Shown piece by piece: positions 18,390 to 27,550 of a DNA stretch of 64,000 nt; within the stretch, counting starts at the first letter, position 1; every line of letters starts with the position of its first letter. Under the pieces are notes generated by a model. It did no database searches, was not told the DNA's origin, and was given only the letters and a program-made list of their open reading frames with translations. Source of the stretch: Terriglobia bacterium (GTDB taxonomy: Bacteria > Acidobacteriota > Terriglobia > Bryobacterales > Bryobacteraceae). The DNA is taken from assembly GCA_025358575.1 (NCBI GenBank), contig JANYJA010000036.1, positions 1 through 64,000 of the forward strand. Direction: 5' to 3'. The position numbers and the translations under genes were made by a program.

Positions 18390-21300
18390 ATTTCAGATAA
18401 CGGAAAATGTTATTGCGTTATCTAGAATTTCGGAGTAGTATTTTTCATTCCCTTTGATTGGTGAATAATATGGACCGCAAAACCGGCACTGCCGCAACAC
18501 TTCTTGTCGCGGCAGGTATGTTTTATCACGGCGTGGCACCAGGAACGAGTCCTGCAGTGACTCAAAACTTGAAAGTGAGTCAGGCGCCTTTACCGGGCGG
18601 CGAGAACTCTAGCTCCTCCGAAATGGGTCCTTGGACACCCGTCTGTAAATACTTCGAAACTCGCGATACGAGTCCCCAGATGCGGCAATCGTTGAGTCTG
18701 GACATCAACCTAAACAGTCTCAACCGGACGGCAAAGGGTAATTTTCAAGTCACGCGCTCCGCTGAAGCGGAAGAACGGACCGTAAAGAAGCAGTTTTGCG
18801 TAGAAGGAAGTGCCGCGAAGCTGACCGTTCTCATCGCTACCGTGCCCGATCCCGAACTAACCCATCTCTCGATGATGTTCGACCGATTCATCGAAAGCAT
18901 GATCTGGGCAGCCACTGACGGAGATTTGGCTAAAAATCGGTATTCCTTTAACAGCTACTGGTTTCCGTGGCAACCTGACGAAAAACAAGAAAATGAGTCG
19001 GAGAAACGTAAAGCGGCTGAGAAAGAGCGCGACAAGCGCGTTAGCACCCCTGGGCTCCTGCTTTTTCGCCACTCCGACGATCCCGAGCGATTATTTCTTA
19101 TTTTTCTCGTGGGCGAAACACCGACTTCCGGGGTTAATCGCAAGGCCTTCATTAAAGCGCGGGAATACGTGCGAGAACTCGGGGAAAAAGGCGTCAACCT
19201 ACCCATTTGTGGCGGTGTTGATTGTGAAGCTATCCTTGGGCCGAGTTTTACCGGCTCACTGCCTTCGCTGAAGCGCCTATTAAACAGTGATGAAGATAAA
19301 CGCCCTCGGGAAACTCAACCACCCAAAATTGTCATCAGCGGCTCCGTGAGCGGCGCCACTGCCGAGACGAAAGGTTACCTGGCTCCGGCGCACTTTTGTA
19401 CCACACTCGCACCCGAGGATGAGCGGCAGTACGCTCTCTCCCAATACCTACCCGAATCGATTCTCGCTGGCACGCCGACTGGATCGCCGCTTTTTGCGTA
19501 TTTGAGAGAAGATGAAACTGCTTACGGCCAAGGGGCGGCGATTGCAGAGCCGGACTCTTTAAAACGAACGGGTTCACTGCAACCGCCGCCTCTGATTCTG
19601 CGTTTTCCGCGCGGGATTGCTCGCATGCGTAACATGTCCGGCGAACTTCCGAGCCTCAACAGCCTGGGGCCGCAGAACAACAGATACCCTGAGTTACCTC
19701 TCGATCTCCGCGATACAGGTCAGGACACGATTCCTTCGTTCAGCCGCCAGACGCCAGTCTCGCAAGAAGCCGTGCTGTTCGAACTTTCCGCAACGCTCAA
19801 ACGAGAGCACATCCGGTATGCGGCTGTCATTGCAACCGATCCGTTAGACGCGCTCTTCGTTAGCCGCGGGCTTCGCGCGTTATCCCCAAATGTACGTCTT
19901 GTGCTGTTTCGGGCAGATCTCCTTTTCGCCCGTGCCTCTGCGGGTTGGGGGTTGAATGGCATGCTCGCGGTCACAACATATCCGCTGGTATCGCGCAATC
20001 AGTACTATAAAGGCGCAATTGCCCCGAGGCGCACGCAATTTGCGGACGAGGGTGCCGAAGGTGAGTACAACGCGCTTCGGCGCATGTTGCTGGGTTCATC
20101 CGGGCCACTTCTTTTATCTTTCACCGATCCAGACCCCGCATGCCAGAGCGCACCCCATCAGCCGCCCGCAAAAGACGATTATCTTCTCGACTACACCAGT
20201 CCGTTTGCATCGGCGGACGATCCGAAACACAGTGAGCATAAACCGCCGGTTTGGATCAGCGTTCTCGGACATGACGCATGGTGGCCCGTCGCAGCGTATC
20301 CGAATAGCGCCAAAGCCTATCAAGAACGAAGTAATCTCACTAGCCCCCTCCTTAATGGTCCAAACCCGGGTTCGCACCTAAAAGAGGAGTTCACGGTCGA
20401 AGACTCTCCTCACACCTGGTTCGCATTTTTCTGGCTCGTCTTCGCGGGTTGCTTCGCTCACGTTTTACTGGTCTTCGCCTTGAATATAAAGTTCTTCCGC
20501 TTTTTTTGGACGAGGGCTTCGTTTCGGACTTTCGGATGGGGGTGCAGACCGGAGTTAATGGTCGTGAGGCGAGTGTGCTTGTGCGCAGCCTCGCTTGCGG
20601 TGGCAGCCGTCTGTCTGTTCTTAGCACTGGCGACATACGCAAGCGGCCTAAATAGCCAAGGCCACTTTGGTTTCATTGCGTCGGCAATTCTTTGCTTCGC
20701 AGCTTTTGCTGAAGCCCTTTGGGCCGCGAATTGGCGTCCCGCGGATTGGCGGGACGACAAAAAATGGAGGGACGCAGTGGAATGGACGTCCCTGAGCCGG
20801 AAGGCCATGTGGGTTGTCTTTAATCCCTTCACGCTAGCCATCGCAGTCGCAGCAGGTGTACTGCTGATTCGTCTCTCCCCGATGGTAGCGGGACACAGAT
20901 TCGAATTCGCCGGCTATCGGGCAGTGCACCTCGAGAGCGGAACTTCGCCGTTGCCGCCGCTATTGCTGCTTTTAGCTTCTCTGTATTGCTGGCTCTGGTT
21001 TCGCCTATCTCAGTTGCGTCTCGAAGAAGATCGTAAAACAACCTTAAAGTCGTGCAATGAGTTAGACCTCCCATTTAAGCCTCACTTTGGAATCGGTGTC
21101 GGCTCGTGGGCGGCGGCAGCCGCCGCGGTGTTTTGCTGGTGCGTATTTCTAAATCCTTTCCGCACACTGGCAACGTTTGACGTTGACCTTTTCCGCGACA
21201 TCATTGCGATTCTCTCTGCGCTTGTGGTCGGATTATTGGCTCTCTCCGTCACCCACTTCCTTTCTTTGTGGCGGTCACTCCTTGAATTACTCAAGGCACT

Positions 21301-21487
21301 CGAAAGGCATCCCATCAGATATTCCTTCACCCGATTCCCGAAGGATTTCAGTTGGATGACCGTGTGGACCGGCGATCCCAGACCAAAGCTCCAGTTGCCC
21401 ATGCGTTCAGTCGAGGTCCTTCGAATGATTCCAGAGGGCGAGCGAAGAATCGATGAGGTGAACAAAGCTCTCTCCAGTTTGAAGGAC

Positions 21488-21495
21488 CCAAAGAG
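21488..21495. repeat. Target-site duplication, left copy
   Basis: CCAAAGAG directly abuts the left end of the insertion element and is repeated exactly at 24183-24190. An 8-bp duplication fits IS1-like transposition. Confidence 0.93.
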
Positions 21496-21511
21496 GGTAG
21501 TGTCTCAGTTT
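21496..21511 (+). repeat. Left terminal inverted repeat of the IS1-like element
   Basis: GGTAGTGTCTCAGTTT matches the reverse complement of 24167-24182 at 15 of 16 positions. The GGT outer tip is typical of IS1 ends. Confidence 0.92.
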
Positions 21512-21560
21512 CGATTTGATCCCGTTAGGGTGGGACTCTTTTCTGTGGCATACTCAGGGC

Positions 21561-21803
21561 GTGAGCAAGTCTCCAGACCAGCGCCCCCGCGATCCAAATC
21601 AGCTAGGTAAGCTAATGGTGGACATCGCATCGGGAGAGGTGAAGGACACTATTAGCCCCAAAAAGAAGGCCCCCGCTTCTCACAGGGGCCATGCTGGTGG
21701 AGTTAAGGGCGGTAGAGCAAGAGCAGATAAGCTTACCTCCGAACAACGCGCCCAGATTGCCAAGCGTGCAGCAAGCGCGCGATGGGACGGTAAAACGCGC
21801 TAG
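21561..21803 (+). CDS. Small basic KGG-motif protein, IS passenger
   Basis: The frame is open from inside the left inverted repeat, and the best start is GTG 21561, giving 80 residues. The C-terminal half, GHAGGVKGGRARADKLT followed by EQRAQIAKRAASARW, is a Lys/Arg/Ala-rich motif seen in many short bacterial proteins of unknown function; it looks suited to nucleic-acid binding. It ends four bases before the convergent ATPase gene, and both lie between the element ends. A role in transposition or regulation is guesswork. Confidence 0.65.
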   Translation: MSKSPDQRPRDPNQLGKLMVDIASGEVKDTISPKKKAPASHRGHAGGVKGGRARADKLTSEQRAQIAKRAASARWDGKTR

Positions 21804-21807
21804 CCAG

Positions 21808-23238
21808 CTACACCCGTTGTTTCTTGCGATACTTCATACCGCCGAATTGCGCTCCCGGCACACCCTCAATCTCGCCCTTGTCTGCCATGGTGCTCAGAAT
21901 CCTCTTCATCTTGTCGCTGTCCCGAACGTGAGTTATTTCTCTCGCCTGTTTATTGCGAATCGTTTCGTGTGTTTCCAGGTACTTCATGATCGTCTGTTCT
22001 GGCGAGGCGAGCGGCTCATGTCGCATAGTTACCAAAACATCACTGTCGCGTTCTTCAATGCTCGGCTCTTTTAGGCCAAGTTGGTTCATCTTTTCGAAGG
22101 CGGTATTCAAGCCCTCGCCAACGTCACGGTTCGGCGGGTCCGGAAATTTATTGAGTAGTCTGACAATTGCGCCATTACGGGCGAAGCGCTCATTTAGGAT
22201 GTTGGCAGGGGTTACGTGGGCTGGCAGCCTACCCGGACTTTGGACTTCAATTCTGTTGTCGAATATCCGAACATGCACATCGTCAGCAATACTGTAGTCC
22301 CTGTGAATGACGGCGTTGGTGATGATTTCGTGGAGCGCCTCCTTGGGGTATTTAATTGTTTCAAGTCCGGACTCTCCCATCCTCTTGATCTTTTCCACTT
22401 CCATCACGGTTCTTAAGACTGCATCCTTAATCTGGCTGTAGAGGCAGCCCTCTATCGTTACGGGAACGAACGACAGAACATCGCGATAGCCCTCTGTCTC
22501 GTTGGTCTCATATCGATATACCTTAATCCCGCAATGCTTAGGAATTTGGGCCTGAGGCTCTTCGGCAAACAGTAAGAGCCCGGCTACGGTTGGCATTTCG
22601 TTCGAAATGAGAGATTGCTTCCGGAGCCACGACTCCGGTTCCGCAGTCGGCACCACATGGTTCAGGTAATCACGCGTAACCGGAGACTCCGTAATTAGTT
22701 CCTTTGGGGCTTTTACGGTGTGGCCCTCGAAAGATGCCACACCTTTTGTGTATTCAAGTCGCCGCAACTCTTCAAGTTTTGTTTGAGGAAGGTTTTGAGC
22801 TCCTCGTCGGACGTACGGAATTCCATCACTAGCTTTCATGATCCTCGATGTTCGATTCACCAGGACATGAAGGAGCACGCCTTTACGCACCGAGCATCGC
22901 AGGAATTCGTACTGGAAGTCGTTCCCCAGCGGGAAGCACTTGTCGAACGTTGCCATGTGCGCATTCGCGGCTTCGATATCTGAAAACCCATTCCAGACGC
23001 GCTGTTTCACGTTTCCCCCCAGCAGCTGTTCTCCAATGCCAATGTAGAGCTCACCGCCATCAGTATTCGCAAACGCTGAGATAGTATGGCTGAGTTTGCT
23101 AGGAGAGATCATCTTATCCTTGACCTCTGAAAATTGACCCTCTTCGATGCGCGTTACCAAGTCGGCCTGCATTTCGGTAATTGCAATACCTGGTAATGGG
23201 GGATCAGGGAACAGGCTGGCTTGCTCTTCGGACATCAT
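21808..23238 (-). CDS. AlbA_2/Schlafen-type DNA-binding protein with GHKL ATPase-like domain, IS passenger
   Basis: Starting at the ATG 23238 gives 476 residues. The N-terminal part (about 15-140) is an AlbA_2/Schlafen domain, with KDKMISPSKLSHTISAFANT followed by DGGELYIGIGE. The middle and C-terminal part contain the ATP-binding segment EALHEIITNAVIHRDYS, then VRIFDNRIEVQSPGRLP and DVGEGLNTAFEKMNQLGL, as in the putative transcriptional regulators annotated with this architecture. A C-terminal winged-helix is likely. Such proteins occur in stress, defence and regulatory contexts. Here the gene is inside an IS1-like element, on the strand opposite the transposase. Its function for the element or host is unknown. 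Confidence 0.85.
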   Translation of the reverse strand: MMSEEQASLFPDPPLPGIAITEMQADLVTRIEEGQFSEVKDKMISPSKLSHTISAFANTDGGELYIGIGEQLLGGNVKQRVWNGFSDIEAANAHMATFDKCFPLGNDFQYEFLRCSVRKGVLLHVLVNRTSRIMKASDGIPYVRRGAQNLPQTKLEELRRLEYTKGVASFEGHTVKAPKELITESPVTRDYLNHVVPTAEPESWLRKQSLISNEMPTVAGLLLFAEEPQAQIPKHCGIKVYRYETNETEGYRDVLSFVPVTIEGCLYSQIKDAVLRTVMEVEKIKRMGESGLETIKYPKEALHEIITNAVIHRDYSIADDVHVRIFDNRIEVQSPGRLPAHVTPANILNERFARNGAIVRLLNKFPDPPNRDVGEGLNTAFEKMNQLGLKEPSIEERDSDVLVTMRHEPLASPEQTIMKYLETHETIRNKQAREITHVRDSDKMKRILSTMADKGEIEGVPGAQFGGMKYRKKQRV

Positions 23239-23353
23239 AACGTTGTCACTCCGGATTTCAATATGGTACCATCCGGAAATCAACATTGCAAGATTCCGTA
23301 TCAATATGATTTTTATGCTTGACAACTGGGAGATTACAGCCTACGATAATAAT

Positions 23354-24173
23354 ATGAATCGCCTTTCAGCATCCGAACGGGCCAAGATCCTAGGAATGAT
23401 GGTTGAGGGCAACAGTTTGCGTTCGACGAGCCGAATGGCGGATGTCTCTATAAACACCGTCACTAAACTTCTTGTCGAAGTCGGAGCCGCTTCGTCGAGT
23501 TACCTCGACGAGAACCTCGTAAACCTCAGCTGTTCAGGTTGATGAAATCTGGGCTTTTTGTTACGCCAAGGCGAAGAACGTCACTCCGGAGATCGCAGCG
23601 AAAAAACCTTTTGCTGGCGATGTGTGGACATGGATGGCTATTGATGCCGACTCGAAACTAATCCCATCGTGGATAATTGGACCGCGCGACGGAGTCACGG
23701 CGCGTCTCTTCGTGAATGATCTAGCTTCGAGACTTGCGGAAAGAATTCAACTAACCAGCGATGGACTTTCTGTGTACCTACAGGCCGTTGAAAGAGCATT
23801 TAAGGGCGACGTAGATTACGCTCAGCTCGTGAAGATCTACGGTGATAGCTCGGAAGGTCAGAAGCGCTACAGTCCCGCAGAATGCCTCGGATGCGAAAAG
23901 AAGGAAATCGTCGGCTATCCTGATCCTAACCATGTTTCCACGAGTTACATTGAACGGGCGAATTTGACTCTACGGATGGGCTCGCGAAGATTCACGAGAT
24001 TAACAAATGGATTTTCAAAAAAGATCGAGAACCATAGCGCTTCGGTTGCCATTCACCTCATGCACTACAACTATGCCCGCATTCACAAATCCCTTCGAAT
24101 TACTCCGGCTATGGCTGCTGGGGTTTCCGATCATGTGTGGTCGCTAGAAGAAATCGTGTCCCTTTCAAACTGA
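23354..24173 (+). pseudogene. IS1-like transposase, frameshifted
   Basis: The frame from ATG 23354 encodes the N-terminal helix-turn-helix part (ASERAKILGMMVEGNSLRST, SINTVTKLLVEVG) and stops at 23542. The catalytic part continues in another frame from about 23532 (VQVDEIWAFCYAKAKNV, then DVWTWMAIDADSKLIPSW, TSYIERANLTLRMGSRRFTR and a C-terminal HYNYARIHKSLRITPAMAAG) to the stop at 24171-24173. The DDE residues fall in this second part. The joint AGCTGTTCAGG is several bases short compared with intact homologues I remember, so a small deletion rather than programmed frameshifting is likely. No A-rich slippery run is present, unlike in IS1 itself. Confidence 0.88.
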
Positions 24174-24182
24174 GACACCACC
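24167..24182 (-). repeat. Right terminal inverted repeat of the IS1-like element
   Basis: AAACTGAGACACCACC is the inverse of the left end with one mismatch. It overlaps the transposase stop codon. Confidence 0.92.
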
Positions 24183-24190
24183 CCAAAGAG
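24183..24190. repeat. Target-site duplication, right copy
   Basis: CCAAAGAG is identical to 21488-21495 and marks the right border of the insertion. Confidence 0.93.
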
Positions 24191-24767
24191 AGACTTTAAG
24201 TTAGTCTACAACAAGGTGCAAGAACTCAATGAGGCGCTGAACAAAGCTCTGCTAGTTGTTGTGGAAGCTCTAACCGACAAATGGACAGAAGGAGCTTCGG
24301 ACACATTTAACTCGCGGGAGAAGGCCGACGTAGTCCCATCCGAATGGCACGAAAATAAGACGGTCCTGGTAAGAGAGGAATTTATCGTGCTGCGGTGTGT
24401 AGGTTTTATCCGATACTCCCTGTGGATTATGCGTTCTTCGCTTGAGTTCCTGACGTATGGCTTTATTTTGCTTGTAGCGGCATTGACCCTTTACCCTTTT
24501 GAAGGCAAGCGCGGCATTGGAATAGCACTGGTATTCATTTTTTTGGCCATTGGGGGCTTGGTATTCTCCGCGTTCGCGGCGATGGACCGCGATCCGTTGC
24601 TCAGCCGTCTGAGCAATACGAGGCCAAATGAATTAAGTCGAAATTTCGTATACCGGCTACTGGCGTTTGGCGGGTTGCCGCTCTTAACACTACTGGCATC
24701 GCAAGTCCCTGAGGTGGGAAATTTCTTACTGTCATGGGCGCAGCCGGCGTTACAAGCAGTGAAATAG
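24191..24767 (+). pseudogene. Large membrane protein of unknown function, C-terminal part
   Basis: This segment is the tail of the gene interrupted at 21495. When the element and one duplication are removed, AG (21494-21495) joins A (24191) to give Arg and the frame continues through FKLVYNKVQELNEALNKALL to the stop at 24765-24767. The tail adds about 190 residues with two to three membrane helices (SLEFLTYGFILLVAALTLYP, then IGIALVFIFLAIGG and FGGLPLLTLLASQVP). On its own an internal GTG at 24216 could initiate a 183-residue fragment, but nothing suggests that it is expressed. Confidence 0.85.
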
Positions 24768-24800
24768 CTTACTTCAACTTTTCGCCAATAAGCCTAGTCT

Positions 24801-26465
24801 TCAGCCCTGGGCAGTTCCCGGAGCTTGTTTGGGCGTGTCAATCACAATGAACAGCGCCTTGTGGACACGGGCTCCCTGCACGGAATTTAGCTCCGCTTCT
24901 CGCGGCCCCAACTTGTTCTGTAATATCTTCTGCTCCGAGGTCGTCTCCACGCTAGCGCATATTTTCTCAAAGGCGGCGACATCGTCGTCGGAAACCCAGC
25001 CATCCAGCAGGCGATTCAACAGCCGTATTTTCTGGTCGGTACGCACGGCGGCGATGTCTGACGAATTGTGGGCGGAGATCCAATCGCGGATTTCGGAGTC
25101 GCTTTTGAGATTGCGCGTCGGATCATGCAGGTCGAGGTATCCCTCCTTGAGCGTATTGGGGTTGTCCGATTGCTTCGTGCCGGCCAGAACGGGGCCTTTG
25201 GGCGAAGGCGGAGACTGCCCGGCCTTCTTGGCGACGTCCACCGCGAAAGTTGTGCAATTGCTAGTAAAAAGCGCGTATTTAGGCGTGAGTACGCACAGAT
25301 TTTGCGCAAAGGTTAGCGCGTCGCTGTATTGCTGTTGTGAAATACTATAGTTCTCGGTGTAATCGAAACATGCATTGTGCGTGGTATCGGGATGGGCGAT
25401 GCACCCCGGCACCATTGAAATAAATTCATTCGGCGGAACGTCGGGACGCGGGTAAAATCCAAAGGAATATTTGGTGCCGTTCGATTCTTTAAAGACCACA
25501 TTAGCGTGACCGACGTCGCTTGGCCGATTGATGTCGGTTGACTTTTCAACGTCCGTGTCGATATTCAAATCGAGTTCCCAGCTATTTGAGGGGCCACCAT
25601 CCCCAACAATGTCTGGCTGCTTACAGGGAGTGGCTTCGCATGTCCACGATCCGCCGCAATGTCCAGCTGCCGGGGCCCGGGCAAGCACCGGCTGTGCCGC
25701 CTCAGTCATCGTCCCGACCCCAGCCTGACTATGCCGATCCGGTCCCAATGCTTCTGGCCGTTGCTGGACGACGTGTGCGAGTTCGTGTGCGAGCAGCCGT
25801 TTACCCGCCTCAGTGGAGGGCACGTACCGATTCGAACTGAAGACAATGTTGTGTCCAACTGTGTAAGCCAGAGCGTCGACCGCGCTGGCCGAGGCCGAAG
25901 CCAGCCCGTCGGTGTGGGTCCGAACATGGTCGAAATCACGGCCAAAACGCGGCTCCATAAACGCTCGGGTTTGCGCGTCCAATGGCTGCCCCGGTGAGCG
26001 CAGCGCGTCATGTACGATGGCGGGTGCCTGATTCGCGCCACGGGCGATTCCTGTCGTCTTTTTCTGTAGTTTATGCTCCTCCTCGTCGCAATCGGCGCAC
26101 TTGCGGCTAAGTTGCAGCGGCGCGGCCGCGATTGAGTGTTCGGAATCTGCCATACGCATTACTTGATCGGCAACACGATCCGCTTCCTGCTCAAGCGGGT
26201 CGTCGACCTCCCCAACAGCGAGTTTCGGCTGCATGTTGTGGATCTCTGACTGGCCGGAGGAAAATAGCGGAATTTTGCCCAAATTCCATGATGGGCCTTG
26301 GGTTGCGCAGGCATCTCGATCCGCTCCGTCGTGACGGAAATCCGCTTCCGGTACGGCTCCGTGCCCAAGACGATGTGTTACGAACTTCGAACGGTCGTGC
26401 GCCGAGATGTTCGTCGAACCTGCACCGTCGTTCGTCGTCGCCCGGGCGACTTTCGAAGCAAACAT
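24801..26465 (-). CDS. DUF4157 protein with C-terminal permuted papain-like domain, putative toxin or effector
   Basis: The ATG at 26465 has a strong GAGGGGG ribosome site and lies 11 bases after the DUF2252 stop, so I prefer it to longer frames. The 554-residue product has a Ser/Asp-rich start, a CxxC pair (CADC, about 123-126) and a DUF4157 domain (about 150-236) with RFGRDFDHVRTHTD and the HExxH motif AHELAHVVQQ (His227). DUF4157 is frequent in effectors of contractile injection systems and in polymorphic toxins. The C-terminal part has His320 in DVGHANVVF and Cys404 in TSNCTTFAVDVAKKAG, the His-then-Cys order of permuted NlpC/P60 or LRAT-like enzymes. Toxin activity is inference; no injection system or obvious immunity gene is seen nearby. 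Confidence 0.78.
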   Translation of the reverse strand: MFASKVARATTNDGAGSTNISAHDRSKFVTHRLGHGAVPEADFRHDGADRDACATQGPSWNLGKIPLFSSGQSEIHNMQPKLAVGEVDDPLEQEADRVADQVMRMADSEHSIAAAPLQLSRKCADCDEEEHKLQKKTTGIARGANQAPAIVHDALRSPGQPLDAQTRAFMEPRFGRDFDHVRTHTDGLASASASAVDALAYTVGHNIVFSSNRYVPSTEAGKRLLAHELAHVVQQRPEALGPDRHSQAGVGTMTEAAQPVLARAPAAGHCGGSWTCEATPCKQPDIVGDGGPSNSWELDLNIDTDVEKSTDINRPSDVGHANVVFKESNGTKYSFGFYPRPDVPPNEFISMVPGCIAHPDTTHNACFDYTENYSISQQQYSDALTFAQNLCVLTPKYALFTSNCTTFAVDVAKKAGQSPPSPKGPVLAGTKQSDNPNTLKEGYLDLHDPTRNLKSDSEIRDWISAHNSSDIAAVRTDQKIRLLNRLLDGWVSDDDVAAFEKICASVETTSEQKILQNKLGPREAELNSVQGARVHKALFIVIDTPKQAPGTAQG

Positions 26466-26476
26466 GATGTCCCCCT

Positions 26477-27550
26477 CTAACCCTTGCGCCAAGCGCCCCA
26501 GTCTTTCAACGTGGCCGCAAGCATCGCTTCCGCAGCTTCGTGCAGCCATCGCTTGTCGCGCTTGTCCATGTCTTTGACGATAAATTTCGCAGCGCCAGCC
26601 GTTCCCAGATGGACATTTGCCGTCTCCCACCCCATGGCTCGCAATAGACGGCTCTCGTCGCGCTCCTTGGGAATGGTCGCTAGATCGACGCGCGAACAGT
26701 CGGGTGCGAGCCGGCGCACAATCCAACGGCCTTTGAGCCGCACGAATGGGTCGCAGGCGCGAACGCACTCATCAAGAATCTGCTGATAAAAGATCTTGCG
26801 CGATTTGCCGCCATCCACCCAGACGCAGGCGGAGGGGGCCAGCGCTTTGGCTTCACGAGCAATGCGCGATCCGGCGTAATCGGCGAGACCGACATACCGT
26901 TCTCGGCCCAGGCTGCCAAGCCCCGCAACGCGATGTGCCACCTCATACTTCAAATTCTTGGCGGGCATGAGGTGTTCGATAGCCTCCTCCGCCGTGCCGG
27001 GAACCTTGCCACGTGCGCGGGGCAGGGAATCGAGTTTTTCCCAAAAAGGAATCGGATCGCGCAGATCGCCGCTGACCATGTGACGCAGCCATGTATGATC
27101 CTCGGCGAGCACGAAAGGCTTTCCGCCGCTAGCCAAGCCGGCGCGGTACCCATCGAGAATGGCGTCGCAAACGTCCTTGGCACCAATACTCAAATGCGCG
27201 TCGCGAACGGCCATATGAGCACTCACGGATAGTCGAATCAGGTCGACGGCATAAGGCAGCATGTATGTTTCGTCAAAATCATTAATGCCCCAGATCAGGC
27301 GAGCCTCCACATCGCGCCAAGTGCCGAAATTCTGAACGTGAAGATCGCCGACGCCAAGCACTTTGGGAGCTTTTGCGAAAGTGCCGCAGACTTCTGGAAA
27401 GATTTGCATCCACCGATAAAAGGTGGCCCGCAAAAAGAAAAAAGCTGACGCGGACATTTGCCGGTGCTTCAGCGAGAGGTCGGCGGGAACGATCGTGATC
27501 TGCTTCGCAAGCCAAGCTTCATACTCGCCAGTGGCTTTGTGGACGTTCAT
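26477..27550 (-). CDS. DUF2252 family protein
   Basis: The 357-residue protein matches DUF2252, a family of unknown activity with a kinase-like fold. Visible motifs are RATFYRWMQIFPEVC, LGVGDLHVQNFGTW (equivalent to a catalytic GDxHxxN loop) and WGINDFDETYMLPYAVDLIRL (equivalent to a DFD metal-binding loop). The ATG at 27550 overlaps the SixA stop by four bases (ATGA), favouring this start over the upstream ATG at 27583. It lies between sixA and the DUF4157 gene, all on the same strand, implying a shared transcript. Confidence 0.88.
   Translation of the reverse strand: MNVHKATGEYEAWLAKQITIVPADLSLKHRQMSASAFFFLRATFYRWMQIFPEVCGTFAKAPKVLGVGDLHVQNFGTWRDVEARLIWGINDFDETYMLPYAVDLIRLSVSAHMAVRDAHLSIGAKDVCDAILDGYRAGLASGGKPFVLAEDHTWLRHMVSGDLRDPIPFWEKLDSLPRARGKVPGTAEEAIEHLMPAKNLKYEVAHRVAGLGSLGRERYVGLADYAGSRIAREAKALAPSACVWVDGGKSRKIFYQQILDECVRACDPFVRLKGRWIVRRLAPDCSRVDLATIPKERDESRLLRAMGWETANVHLGTAGAAKFIVKDMDKRDKRWLHEAAEAMLAATLKDWGAWRKG

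Larger units (their letters stand above)
18470..21610 (+). pseudogene. Large membrane protein of unknown function, N-terminal part interrupted by an IS
   Basis: I do not recognise this family. Possible starts are TTG 18458, GTG 18461 and ATG 18470. The host reading frame runs to 21495, then enters the insertion element and stops at 21610 after 38 foreign codons. The N-terminal region has a hydrophobic segment (about 10-25) and then some 600 soluble residues. Residues about 440-550 (ATDPLDALFVSRGLRALSP) resemble a periplasmic-binding or Rossmann-like fold. About seven membrane helices follow from residue 650. Joining 21495 to 24191 restores one continuous frame of about 1200 residues, so this is the front part of an insertionally disrupted gene. 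It is divergent from the tetR efflux operon. Confidence 0.85.
21496..24182 (+). mobile_element. IS1-like element with two passenger genes, 2,687 bp
   Basis: The borders are set by 16-bp inverted ends (15/16 identical) and an exact 8-bp flanking duplication, CCAAAGAG. Inside are a small KGG-motif protein gene, a convergent AlbA/Schlafen-type ATPase gene and an IS1-like transposase gene at the right end whose stop codon lies in the right inverted repeat. Classical IS1 is under 0.8 kb and carries only the transposase, so this element is enlarged by about 1.8 kb of cargo. The transposase is frameshifted, so this copy is probably immobile. It sits inside a large membrane protein gene and disrupts it. 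The near-perfect ends and duplication suggest a fairly recent insertion. Confidence 0.92.

Noticed and set aside
23510-23545. Programmed frameshifting of the IS1-like transposase
   Set aside because: There is no A6C-like slippery sequence, and bases seem to be missing at the joint, so a deletion is more likely.
24216-24767. Independent 183-residue membrane protein gene
   Set aside because: The frame joins exactly to the interrupted upstream gene once the element and one target copy are removed, so it is a C-terminal fragment.
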